A stretch of DNA of 64,000 bases, taken from assembly GCF_036373705.1 (NCBI RefSeq), contig NC_089866.1, positions 1,946,501-2,010,500 on the forward strand, written 5' to 3'. How positions within the stretch are numbered: position 1 is the stretch's first letter; every line of letters starts with the position of its first letter. Shown here piece by piece: positions 14,185-24,242 of this stretch. The position numbers and the translations under genes were made by a program. Under the pieces are notes generated by a model. It was not told the origin of the DNA and ran no database searches. It was given only the letters and a program-made list of their open reading frames with translations. The DNA is from Amia ocellicauda. Taxonomy: Eukaryota; Chordata; Actinopteri; Amiiformes; Amiidae.

Positions 14185-16424
14185 GCTCGCTCGGGTGGGG
14201 GGTGTAGCGCACCGGTTTTGGTTCAAGTTGTCTTGATGTTGAGCTCAAGGCAAAGACCAATCAGATACGGATGCACTGGAGAGAGAGAGTGGAGGTTCAG
14301 CGCTTCACTTCATTGTCTTGAGAAATGCATGAGAGGCGGCGGCTGCAGAGCTCCCTCCAGTGACCCGCTCCTGCTCTCTCTCTCTCTCTCTCTCTCTGCA
14401 CCTTTTCCGTGTTCGCGCTGCGCTCAGCAAGCGAGACCTCCAGTGGTCACTTCTTCCTCCCCGCACAGAGGAACCGCAAGCCTGTGCAAATCCAGCAGCT
14501 TGAAACACTCCTGTGTCGCAAACAAACGCGTCCATTCGATGGTGTGCGCCGTGGGGTGAAATATACAAATGCATACATGCTAATGCAGTTTTCGTTTTGC
14601 TTGGTTCTGTTAATAACTGTGCATATAACAGCAGCAGCCTTCATCGATCCACTGCTTTTCCATGCCGTGCCAGCAAAGTTCATTATTTAATCTTCCCATC
14701 TACTTCTATGTATTTTGTCGTCCCCTGGGCTCCACTCTATAGCTTTTCTTGTCCATCTTGGGTCAGTTCTTCTTGCAGTGTGTCCTGCCCATCCCCTCTC
14801 TTTCAAAGATGTCACACTTCTGTTTCTTCTCAGGTACATTACTTTTGTTTTTCTGTATTTTCTTATTATTCGAAGCCCACACGATATATACACATATGTA
14901 GGTTTCATATGTACACATGTATGTGTGTGTTTGTGGTGTTATTTCCTTTCTGTGATTAAACACACCATTTTGATCCAGCAGCATTATTGGAATTAAGCTC
15001 ACATGAGCCATGACACACACCTGTACTCATATTCCTGGTATGTTATTAACCCTGATATTATGAACACAAATATGTCTTATAAACAATATGTTGCTCTAAA
15101 GGGGACATCACAATTGTTTTTGATCCATAAAACACAATACTAATGTGCTGTTTTAATTCACTAATGGACTAAAATACAACAATAAAATAAGAATAGTAAC
15201 AGGACATTCATCATGGCATTATAGCACTTCTACCATGGTATTCTAAAGGATTGTTTATCATATAGTTTTGGTTTATTTTTTGTGGCTGTTGTTATTACTA
15301 TTATGTGCATGGATAATAATAGTCTAAACAGGAAATATATGCATGTATTTATTGTCTGATTTGGTGGTGCTGCTTGTAATTCTGGCAGTAAAAGAGCAGC
15401 TTCCAGACACAATTTATAACTTAATTTTCATGAAAGGACAGCAGGGCTGAGGAAGTGCTCTGCTTTCACAAGGGCTGCCTCCTGTACAGCTTCTCTGAAT
15501 TGATCGATTCACTTATTGATTTGTGTCTGGTTAGGAGTAGCCATAATGGAATTGCACCGTCTCTTTCACTGGCAGCCTCGCGCACAGAGCCATCCCTGAG
15601 TGCGTCCACTCCACAGAAGTGATTAATACAAAATAAATATTTGCAAAGTAAACAACATCATTGACTAATTTTCAATTAGCCTTTATTGACTTCCCATCTA
15701 TAGCTTTTAATTGTGGACTGCTGATGCATTTTCAGGGAATTAATCTATGAAAGCACTTTTTTTGTAAACTCACTTATGGTGTATTCAACCCTAAGGGATC
15801 ACACAGTTTATAGTTTAACTAAACTGTCCAATGTACAAGCACTGCATTAGCCTGTGCAGCACAGCTGCCTCATCTGAATTATGTGGCAGCCCATGCTGGT
15901 TTTTTTATCCTGTGCTCGGGGTCTCAAACCAAAGGGCTGCCGCAGAAGACAACACAGACCTCACCAATTTCACACTTTATGCTGTGAGGTAAGTCAGGGC
16001 TAATGGAGTATGATTACGATTTTAACTTTAACAACAAAGCTGACATTTTATTTCTTGCAGTGAAGTTCATGTGTATTGTAATCAAAATGATCCCATTTAT
16101 CATGTCATCCTTTTATTATGAGACCTGAGAAGGAAGAAACTTGAATTTAACAAGATTCTCCTAAAAACTACATCTAAATCAGTTTGCTAAATCTAATGAT
16201 ACATAGTTACTATATATATTTGATATAAAGTGCCTCTGATGCTCTAATTTTCTGTTCAATTTTTGTATTTATTTTTTTACAGTTTGCAGGTAGTTATAGT
16301 ACATTTGGAAGAAACAGCACACAGTTGAAAGGTAATCTACCCATGTGTCTGAGGGAAAAGTATTCGATCAATGCAGACAACCAGTGCTCACAAGAAAAAA
16401 CTAAAACGTGACTTCATTGAAAGA

Positions 16425-16665
16425 GTGAAAGTGTTAAAATGGGCTGCACACATAGATTGTGAGAAGAACAGATCAAAGATGCACAGAGGACAGAGGAGGC
16501 TATCGGATGGATCCCAAGAGATGAAAAAAGACCTAGAAGATGACCACATAAAAGATGGGAAGATGAAATAATAAATGCAACAGGCGTGCCATGCAAAAAG
16601 AGAAGGTGGAAACGAGTGGAAACATGTTGGGGAGGCCCTCATCCAGCAGTGGATGAATATGTGTA
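16425..16665 (+). mobile_element. Decayed LINE reverse-transcriptase C-terminal fragment
   Basis: Read on the plus strand with frame changes, the sequence gives RRRPHKRWEDEI, then a tryptophan/arginine-rich stretch, then a segment corresponding to GEALIQQWMN. The pattern of GRP-x-x-RW-x-D-x-I followed by EAFIQQW is typical of the C-terminus of non-LTR retrotransposon polymerase proteins in vertebrates. Stops and frameshifts make it non-functional. Confidence 0.55.
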
Positions 16666-16961
16666 TGTGATTCTAGATTATATTCATCTCTTGAATTGAC
16701 CCTGCATTGAATTTAATTTAATTTGATGGATGGGGATTCCAATTCCAATGCCAGTCTGGGGAGTTACAAGGTCCCGTTTTTATGGGGTCATTGTTGGGAA
16801 AGTTCACAGCACAACTGCTATGATGGATTCGTTAAACTAACGCAACCAAACGAGTTTATCTGCTTTTCCATATTCTTGCTTCGCCTATATGCGCTACTGT
16901 CCCTTTAACAGTGAATGGATTGTCGAGCGCTCGATCGGGGACCCATTAGCAGGTCTGCCGC

Positions 16962-16988
16962 TGACGTCACCGAGCGAGCGCTTCCGGG
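16962..16988 (+). promoter_or_regulatory. Putative cox19 promoter elements: CRE and ETS sites
   Basis: A perfect palindromic cAMP-response element TGACGTCA (16962-16969) is followed by an ETS/GABPA-type core CTTCCGGG (16981-16988). They lie 50-80 bp upstream of the cox19 ATG in CpG-rich sequence with no obvious TATA box. GABPA/NRF-2 and CREB sites are typical of nuclear genes for respiratory-chain assembly. Function is inferred. Confidence 0.6.
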
Positions 16989-17039
16989 TGAGCAGGTGGA
17001 GTCGCGCGGGTTTGTCAGTAATTTTAATTCCGCAGCACA

Positions 17040-17622
17040 ATGTCAACCGCGATGAATTTCGGCACTAAGTCGTTCAAGCCTCGGCCGCCAGACAAAGGCT
17101 CTTTCCCTTTAGATCACTTTGGTGAGTCCCGTGTAACAGTACGAGTTATTTCGAGATTAAATCGAGACCAGTTCGCACGTGTGTGATTGTGATTGTGCGG
17201 ACGCGGTGCCGCCTGTAACATCCTTGCGTATCGATATTACAGTCCAGTGTTGCAGACTGACGTAAGCAGTCTCGTTTTCTTTTTCCAGGCGAATGTAAAG
17301 ATTTCAAGGAGCGGTTTATGAAGTGCCTCCAGCAAAACAACTACGAAAGCAGTCTGTGTCGGGAGCCAAGCAAGGCATACCTTCAGTGCAGGATGGACAG
17401 GTGGGCTTCTCAATAACACAAGTGACAGCAGTAGCATCTGCACCTTTATGACGTCTGATTATTAACAAGACCATGAATTGTACCTTTTCGCTCACCGTAC
17501 ACCTCAGCAAGCATGACTTCTGCTTTCGTCCCAGGCAGCTGATGGCCAAAGAGCCCCTGGAGAAACTGGGCTTCAGAGACGGCGCAGACGCTGCCGGGCC
17601 GGGGTCAGAGGTGGGCTCCTGA
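17040..17622 (+). CDS. cox19: Cytochrome c oxidase assembly factor COX19
   Basis: Three exons, 17040-17121, 17289-17400 and 17535-17622, join in frame to 93 aa (human protein about 90 aa). The product begins [20 protein letters not shown], which is characteristic of COX19. The CHCH fold is complete, with two CX9C motifs ([11 protein letters not shown] and [11 protein letters not shown]). These form two disulfides after MIA40-dependent import. COX19 is a soluble protein of the mitochondrial intermembrane space and cytosol that takes part in copper delivery to cytochrome c oxidase and in copper homeostasis with SCO1/COX11. All splice sites are GT-AG. The ATG is the first in frame after the CRE/ETS promoter. 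The gene is head to head with adap1, as in human. Confidence 0.97.
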
Positions 17623-17712
17623 AGACCACCCACCGCCGGGAGCAGGGGGCCTGGAGTCCCACCCCACACTTCTCCACTATATGTATATAATGTCTTATAT
17701 TTAATAGCCTAT

Positions 17713-17718
17713 ATTAAA
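17713..17718 (+). other. Likely cox19 poly(A) signal ATTAAA
   Basis: ATTAAA lies about 90 bp past the stop codon. A canonical AATAAA appears only later (18547-18552), beyond an inserted MITE, so the nearer signal is preferred but not proven. Confidence 0.45.
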
Positions 17719-18006
17719 AGTGTACATTTTATATTTGACCTTTCAGTTTTGTCTGTTTGTGCCCATTGTTGTGTGCACAGTGAACCCCAATGCCATCCCT
17801 CCTCAGACCAGCAACTCTTTCTGTTCCTCCGTGTATCTCAGAGTCTGGCATCTGCTAGAAGACAGATCTCCCTAGTTTAGACAGCTTCCCTTCACACGGA
17901 CCAGGTCCCCCGAGCTGTGACCAAGTGCCGGGTGGGTCTTGTCTGGCTGTAGTGTCACAGGCCTTTGACGTGTGTTGAAGGATAAACGTTACACTGTCCA
18001 TTAGAC

Positions 18007-18280
18007 CAGTGGGTCTCAGTCCCGGTCCTGAGGAGCCCCTAGCCTGCTGGTTTTTGTTCCAACTGAGCTCTCAATTACTTAATTGGACTAATAGTCTCTG
18101 ATTTAGGATTTTTTAAAATAATTTTAAACCGTTGGGGTTTTAAGTTGAGTATAAAAGAACCAACTCTTTTATTACACTTTTGAAGGTCAAATATAAGCAG
18201 ATTGTTACTTCAATTAAGTAAAAGAGCTTGGTTGGAATAAAAGCCGGGGGCAGGGGGTCCTCCAGGATTGGGAACCACTG
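18007..18280. mobile_element. hAT-type MITE, 274 bp
   Basis: The left end CAGTGGGTCTCAGTCCCGG is the inverted partner of the right end GGATTGGGAACCACTG. Inner arms also pair: GGTTTTTGTTCCAACT against the GGTTGGAATAAAAGCC region. The flanks CATTAGAC and CTGTAGAC agree at 6 of 8 positions, consistent with an aged 8-bp target duplication, the hAT hallmark. Non-coding. Confidence 0.75.
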
Positions 18281-19306
18281 CTGTAGACATTACCACCTTG
18301 ACCCATTCTACCTAAAGGCGTCCTCTTTCATACATGTGTAAGACGAGGTTATTTTGTCATCCTTTTGTGTGAACAAGGCTGAAGAACATCACTGGTGAAC
18401 AGAATGAGTTTCAGAAAAGAAAGTGTAAGAAGTGTGGCTCTGTTGACTATCCAGAAGCATGGGCACATACCATTTACCAGCCAGCCTTTACACAGAGCTT
18501 TGGCAGTGGATTCATGGCATCGATAAACTCACATTTATACAAATGAAATAAACTGAAGGTGAGTGGTAGAGGTGGAGGTGAGAAGTGTGCCATCTGCCTC
18601 TGGAACTAGGAACAGGACCAATCCACACAAGGAAGACCACCGTGGATCACCACGATTAGTCTGGGACCAGCGGACACATCTGGAAATTGAATATATGGGA
18701 CCCTTACAATCTGCACAGAGGGGTCATGTCTGTTGGTAATTGACAGGAAGTGGATGAAGGCCTTCCTCGTAAAGAGGGACAGAACCAAGATTACTGCTAT
18801 AATATTCACACACAGACCAGTTTACATTTCTCACAAGCACTGCACTGCACGTGAACTACAGATCGACCTTGTGTTCTCGCTGACCATTCTGAAACCATTT
18901 CCCAGCACGCTGTACAGTGGTAATCCATCCCAAGACACAATACGTGGGATTGAATTGCAGCACTGTAAATTTAAGTTTCACAGCATCAACAGTAAACATG
19001 ATTACACATCGGGTTTCATCCTGCTGCATCAGGTCCATTTCCACTGGTAGGACTGAGTAGGTATGCACTCTGCAGTATGATCCACTAACCGCTTGTAAAA
19101 ACATGTTCCTCTATTGGTCAGTACCCACTGCCATCCCGCCCACAGGCCAGTCACATCCCCAAACCCGGCTTTAATCAAACCGTTCCTTCACGGACGCAAA
19201 CACTGCCTTGACTTCAAAATAAAATACCAAAGTGGAGAGAAACTAATCCCGTTCTGTTTCAGGATGAAATAGTCAATAATGAAGTTCATTTTGACTTTTC
19301 ATGTAT

Positions 19307-19312
19307 TTTATT
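19307..19312 (-). other. Likely rnps1 poly(A) signal AATAAA
   Basis: TTTATT on the plus strand reads AATAAA on the coding strand, about 580 bp past the rnps1 stop codon. The 3' UTR in between includes a GT/AT microsatellite near 19.44-19.47 kb. Confidence 0.55.
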
Positions 19313-19888
19313 TCCAAAACAAAAATCTCCCCCAAAACAACATGACATTTTAAAAAGATTCTACATCACTAGGAACACTAGAAGAGAGCGCTCCTAGGGG
19401 GGTAAGAACTGCAATAACAAAACCTGAAGTGTGTGTGAATGCGTGTGTGTGTGTATATATATATATAAAAAACAATCACATGAGACCTTCGATTATGTAC
19501 AATACTACGGTACAAAGGAGTCGGAGGAAGATCAAGCCACGGACCCGGTGGTACGACCTGCAGCACCTGGAAACCAGAGAAGCTGGAGATTTTGCTCGAA
19601 CGAAAGAACCCAACGATGGGAGATCAAATTAGCAGAGTGGAGGTGGAAAAAGCCCTGAAATCACGAGAAGCAAAAGGGGCGTCTACAATTCTCGAGTCCC
19701 TATGCTGGTTGTATTAAAACGAGGACAAAAAAAAAATATACACAAAAAAAACAATCTTGAAAGAATCTGTGATCTATTAGCTACCCTGGACGGCCCGTGG
19801 TCTGATGCCGAGGTTAACCCCGCACAGTTCTAACCCACGGCCCGTTTCTCGCCGGAGCCGCCGCAGCAGAGAGGGAGGGGCCCGCTGT

Positions 19889-21921
19889 CTACCGCGAGGA
19901 GTTGGAGCTGGAGCGGCTGCGGTGCCGGCGCCGGCCCGGTGACCTGGAGCGAGATCTCCGGCGCACGGGTGAGCGGCGGCGCGGGGAGCGGGACCTGGGG
20001 GGAGAGAGGGAGGTCAGGGTGAAACAGACCCTTCATTGTTTACTTGGTTTGTTTTGCTACGTTCGAGATTTGTGAGCCAGCTTCTCAGTGGCCAAAAGGG
20101 CTTTAGTGACTCCTTTCATACGAGACACAGCTCGGCTGCTCTCGTACATACTAGCACTTTTCAAAGAGGAGCAAATGACATCACGGCTAACCGACCCTTG
20201 GCACGACGACCTCACATCTGGATGGACAATAGACACAGAGATCCGTTACACAATGAACGTAAACGAACGGATCTCACACAGCCCCAACTGATTCTCCGAG
20301 CTTCTCGCTTTGGGGCTGAAAGGAGACACTGCAGACAGAAGGGCGCGGGGGGGCGGTACTGACCTCCTCCTCATGCGCGGGGGGGTCCGGCGCCACACCG
20401 GGGGCGGGGGGGGCATCCTGCGCGGGGGCGTGAGGCGGCGGGGGGCGAGGCGTAGCCGTGGGGCCAGCACGGCCGTGGCTGTGATCTCCTGGCCGTCGAT
20501 CTGACCTGCGGACACAGAGGGACACCGGGGTCACGAACCGGCCGCCCAGAACCACTCGGCCAACCAGCACACAACCCAATCACCACTGCTCACAACAAGA
20601 CTCATGACACACATGCTGCAATCATCTTGATCGCGTATTACAGCGGCAGATGCCTTTATCGACCGACGGCATCGCCGCACACTGCCCAACAGCGGGGCCG
20701 GCGGAGCGGCACGTACCTCCATCCATGTGTTTGAGGGCTTTCTCCGCCTCGTCCGCCGTCTCGAACTCCACGTAGGCGTAGCCCTTGGACAGGTGGGGAT
20801 GCAGCCGGTCCACCGGCATGTCGATCATCTTGATCTTCCCGTAGGTGGAGAAGATCTCCATGATGTGATCTTTGGTGACGTTCCTGGTGAGCCGGCCGAG
20901 GTGGACCTTGGTGGGCCGGGGGCTCGGGCTCCTCCTCTTCCTCTCCTTCTCGTCCCTCTTCAGGGACTTGGACCTGGAGACAGACACACACTACTGTCAG
21001 AGGCGGGCGGATCGAGATGAGCGGGTGACACAGCTCTAGATTTACTTCTGAACGGCCGCACAATCAATGGCAAGGAGCTCTTGGGTTCAGTGGAACCGGC
21101 AGCTGCTACTGACACCCTTCACGCGAACGCGGCGGCGCCGAGATGATCGGAATTCGTACTTTGAGCGCGAGCGGCGCCGGTTGTCATGGCGGCGGCGGCC
21201 GGGGCTGGGCGAGCCGGAGGAGCTGCTGCTGCTGGAGCTGCGGGACGAGGAGGACGAGCCGGAGCGGCTGGACGCGGAGGTCGAGCTGGAGCCGCTGGAC
21301 GAACCCGAGCTGGAGCCCGAGCTGGAGCTGGAGCTGGAGCTGGAGCGAGACCTGCCGCACAAACGCACACTGTGAGGAAGAGGGAGGGAGAGAGAGAGAG
21401 AGAGAGAGAGAGGGACAGGAGAGAGAGTGAGAGAGAGGAAGAGAGACAGAGACTGAGGGGACAGAGTGAGGGTTCCCTCGAGGGGGACAGGCAGAGTGTA
21501 CAGTGAGGGGGAAAACTTAGAGACAGTAAGAGCATATCAGAGAGTGAACCCCCCCCAACACCGCACGCCACGCCGGGCCCGGTGCAGCCGCCCCGCTCAC
21601 CGGCTGCTGCTGCTCCCTGTGGACGCGCTGCGGCGCTTGCGGCCCTTCTCTCTGCCCCGCTCCTTGTCCCCGCCGGCCTCCTTCGTGCCCGTCTTCTCCT
21701 TCCCGCGCTCCTTCGGCTTGTCCTCGGAGCGGTCCTTTCGTTTCGTAGGTGACGGCGCCCTGATGGGAGGAGAGCAGGAGAGGACAGGCACGTTACACGC
21801 AGGTGACACGGGAGTCACGCGGAGCAGGACTGCACCGCAATAGTCTGCGCCACAATATCCCAACCACATCAATAATACACCTTCACCATAATCCCTGCCC
21901 TGGCACAGAGAGAAAAACATC

Positions 21922-21961
<40 letters not shown>

Positions 21962-22764
21962 CCCTGCTTCTTTCATAGAATGACATGCATTCATATTTTT
22001 ACTTCTGGGTTTTGTGAGTATATTAATCAGTCAATGGACTAACTAGCTACTGGCAGGTTTTACCTCAGAAATACTGGTGTTAAACTGGAATAAAAGCAGC
22101 TAATGATTACTCAACCAGATGCTAATGCAGGATGCTGGGATACACAATAACTTTACACAGTGTGTGTATAAAAAGCCTCTTTACTACTTACTAACGAATG
22201 TTTACACCTCATACAGGAATTGTTCTAGAAGCTGCTGGAAAAAGCAGCTGTGATTGCACACACATCTGAAAGCCTTTCTAAGATGCTGTTCATTGCTTTC
22301 TGCAACCCCGGAGCTGGCGGAAGGTGCTCTGATCTCAACTATCAGACCGTAAGTTTAGCGCACACCGGTGTAAGAGCACCCTTCGAGGGAGAGATGTGTG
22401 AAGTGTGCAAGACACCGCAATGCAAAGATCATTGTTTAATACACGGAGCAAACACAAATGTCCCCAACAAACACAACCATTCATTTACTCCGCAGCGCGT
22501 ACGCATAACACCCGGTGCGAAACCAGCCTGAAACAGCAGGCACAACCCCGCTATAGCCGCCATTGATGTTTTCATTCAAGTAACATTGGGATCTTTCGCT
22601 TCTTGCAACCGCCGCCATCATCCAACACAATCCCTGCCAGAGGATGTCAAATAACGCCTGGCATCGTAAGGCGCGTATCGCACTTAGTGAAAGGCACACG
22701 AATCTGTGCATAAAAGCCACAAACAGACAGAGGATGGAAATGGATTTTAAAAACAAACTTACAT
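19889..22764 (-). CDS. rnps1: RNA-binding protein with serine-rich domain 1 (EJC/ASAP subunit)
   Basis: Exons 22763-22764 (first two bases of the start codon), 21601-21759, 21160-21351, 20717-20973, 20364-20505 and 19889-19994 join to 858 nt, 285 aa plus stop. Order of parts: charged N-terminus APSPTKRKDR; a long Ser/Arg tract; one RRM (PTKVHLGRLTRN, then KGYAYVEFE as RNP1-like core); GGQIDGQEITATAV; and an Arg/Ser/Pro-rich tail ending RSRSSSNSSR. This matches vertebrate RNPS1. The protein is a nuclear splicing activator, part of the ASAP complex (with SAP18 and ACIN1) and peripheral exon junction complex, linking splicing to mRNA export and decay. The ATG seems to be created by splicing: exon 1 ends ...AAAGAT and exon 2 begins GGCGCC. 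This gives an N-terminus MAPSPTK, like a shorter human isoform as I recall it. A longer N-terminus from an unseen exon cannot be excluded. Confidence 0.95.
21381..21412. repeat. (GA)n tract in rnps1 intron
   Basis: Dinucleotide GA run directly upstream (on the coding strand) of the Ser-rich exon's acceptor, where it forms part of the pyrimidine tract. Confidence 0.85.
21929..21958. repeat. (GA)n microsatellite
   Basis: About 15 GA units in rnps1 intron 1. Confidence 0.9.
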
Positions 22765-22876
22765 CTTTCCCGTAGTAAAAAATGATCTTCCCCCGACGGC
22801 GCAGGCTGATGACGTTGTAACTGCTGGCCCGGGCTGACGCTTTACGACGCAGCGCCCCTCCGGTCATCCGCGGCAT
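22763..22876 (-). promoter_or_regulatory. rnps1 5' leader exon (minimum extent)
   Basis: The donor GAT|GTAAGT at 22763 is strong. The exon is GC-rich and lies at the start of a CpG-rich block shared with the divergent gene at 24.2 kb. The upstream limit (transcription start) is not visible. Two ATGs in it (22874-22876 and 22865-22867) are out of frame with the RNPS1 reading frame. Confidence 0.6.
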
Positions 22877-24242
22877 GGCGATGTGTGTTTACATGGTTTT
22901 TTAAGTTAGCATTTTATTACAAACACATGCGTTGTTTTGTAGTTACGTAGCGACAACATAACTGCTCACCCCGCTGCCATCACTCTTGTCTGCGGAAGCA
23001 TAGGAGTAATACTAGGGTTAAAAGGTGTCCATTGCTCCACCAATGGGAGCGGTGGGAATGTGCAGATCTGCGCAGAACTGCAGACATCTGCGCTACACGA
23101 AAGCGACCACCCAGTTGGGAAACGGGGAAGCGCTGTCGCCGTGTCCCACAATCCCCCGCTCCGAGCATCGGGCCGGCGAGCCGCGGTAACGGGAAGCCGA
23201 AGGTACCCGAATAAAACGCCATTCGCGCGTCTCGGCTTATTTCTGCTGTTTTCGGTCAGTCGGTCGGTTGTTGTTGTTGTTTTTCTTCATGCAAGTGATC
23301 AGAAGAAAAAAAGCGATTCACGTGTTTTAATAGGAAAACGGCGAACTTCACATCCAGCTCCCCAGCGCGGCTGTCAGTGTCAACAGACCGACTTAGTGAA
23401 CTCGCCCCGGGCTGGCGTCTCGGACAGGCGGGCGCAGGGGTGAGGCAGCGCCGGGACGCCGCTCTCTTGTTATTGCTGTTCTGGACGGGGACAGAAAATG
23501 TCACCGACCCATCAGATGCACACCGTCTGGAAATGATCATATCGTTTTAAAACTTGGTCAGTGATCGGGGTCCTGTAAACTCCTGATTAATAAGGACCAG
23601 TGAACTGTGTGCAATGGACAGCTCCGGGCTCCGTGTCACACTTTATAAAGTGTCATCAGGCTAAATTGTCTTTTTAGGTCACAATACAAAGAGGTCCATT
23701 GACTCGGTCTGCCCGGCTGGTCATCGTTATTGATCAATATATATATACACACACACACATTGCCTAATACAGATACGTTAATAAAACAAGATAACCATTC
23801 AGATTATTATTTTATTATGTAAGTGATAAATATTATTAGAATCTTTTGCATTTTGACTAGAAATGTTGATTTCCCATAAATGCACAGCTTGGTCATAGGT
23901 AACGTCCATAGGATTACAATGTTGTCTGTAACGGCGATGTTACTTTTCTTTGTCTTTGCCAAACTCCATGAGATGCAGGCGGGACGGACATTAATCTAAG
24001 AGCACACGATTCGTTCACTGGTTCTGAAGACAATAGGACAACAGTCCACACAGATTAAATAAATACATGACTAAAAACCCAACAGAGCATATATGAGCTG
24101 ATCATATCGGTGTCATTTCATTTTAGAGACGGGTTGGCCTGACCTGGGGCTGGTAGCTCCCCCACACCTGGGCAGGAGCAGGAGGTGTGACACTGGAGGT
24201 TCTGCTGGTGGGGACGGTCCGGTGCGGACGCTCTAGAAGGCC
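22877..24242. other. Divergent intergenic region between rnps1 and the HTH gene
   Basis: The part 22.9-23.5 kb is CpG-rich and is a plausible shared, bidirectional promoter zone. It includes a foldback repeat copy (23034-23093). The rest (23.55-24.12 kb) is AT-rich with a short TA/CA repeat and no gene. Confidence 0.55.
23034..23093 (-). repeat. Small foldback repeat, copy 1
   Basis: In reverse orientation it contains the core seen at 44.05 and 50.84 kb: GCTCCACCAATGGGA here against the reverse complement GCTCCACCAGTGGGA there, plus CAGATCTGCGCAGAACTGC-type arms. See copies 2 and 3. Confidence 0.6.

Larger units (their letters stand above)
14185..17039. other. Intergenic region between adap1 and cox19 (head to head)
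   Basis: The left 400 bp carry the adap1 5' flank, with a second CT tract at 14379-14397. A decayed LINE fragment sits near 16.4-16.66 kb and the cox19 promoter at the right end. No gene was seen in the remainder, which is AT-rich. Confidence 0.65.
17623..19888. other. cox19/rnps1 tail-to-tail intergenic region
   Basis: Contains both 3' UTRs and a hAT-type MITE (18007-18280). No additional gene was found. The segment 18.3-19.25 kb shows nothing recognisable. Confidence 0.6.

Noticed and set aside
21067-21571. Glu/Leu- and Ala/Gly-rich plus-strand frames over the rnps1 Ser-rich exon
   Set aside because: They are antisense shadows of the SR-repeat coding exon and the adjacent GA tract.
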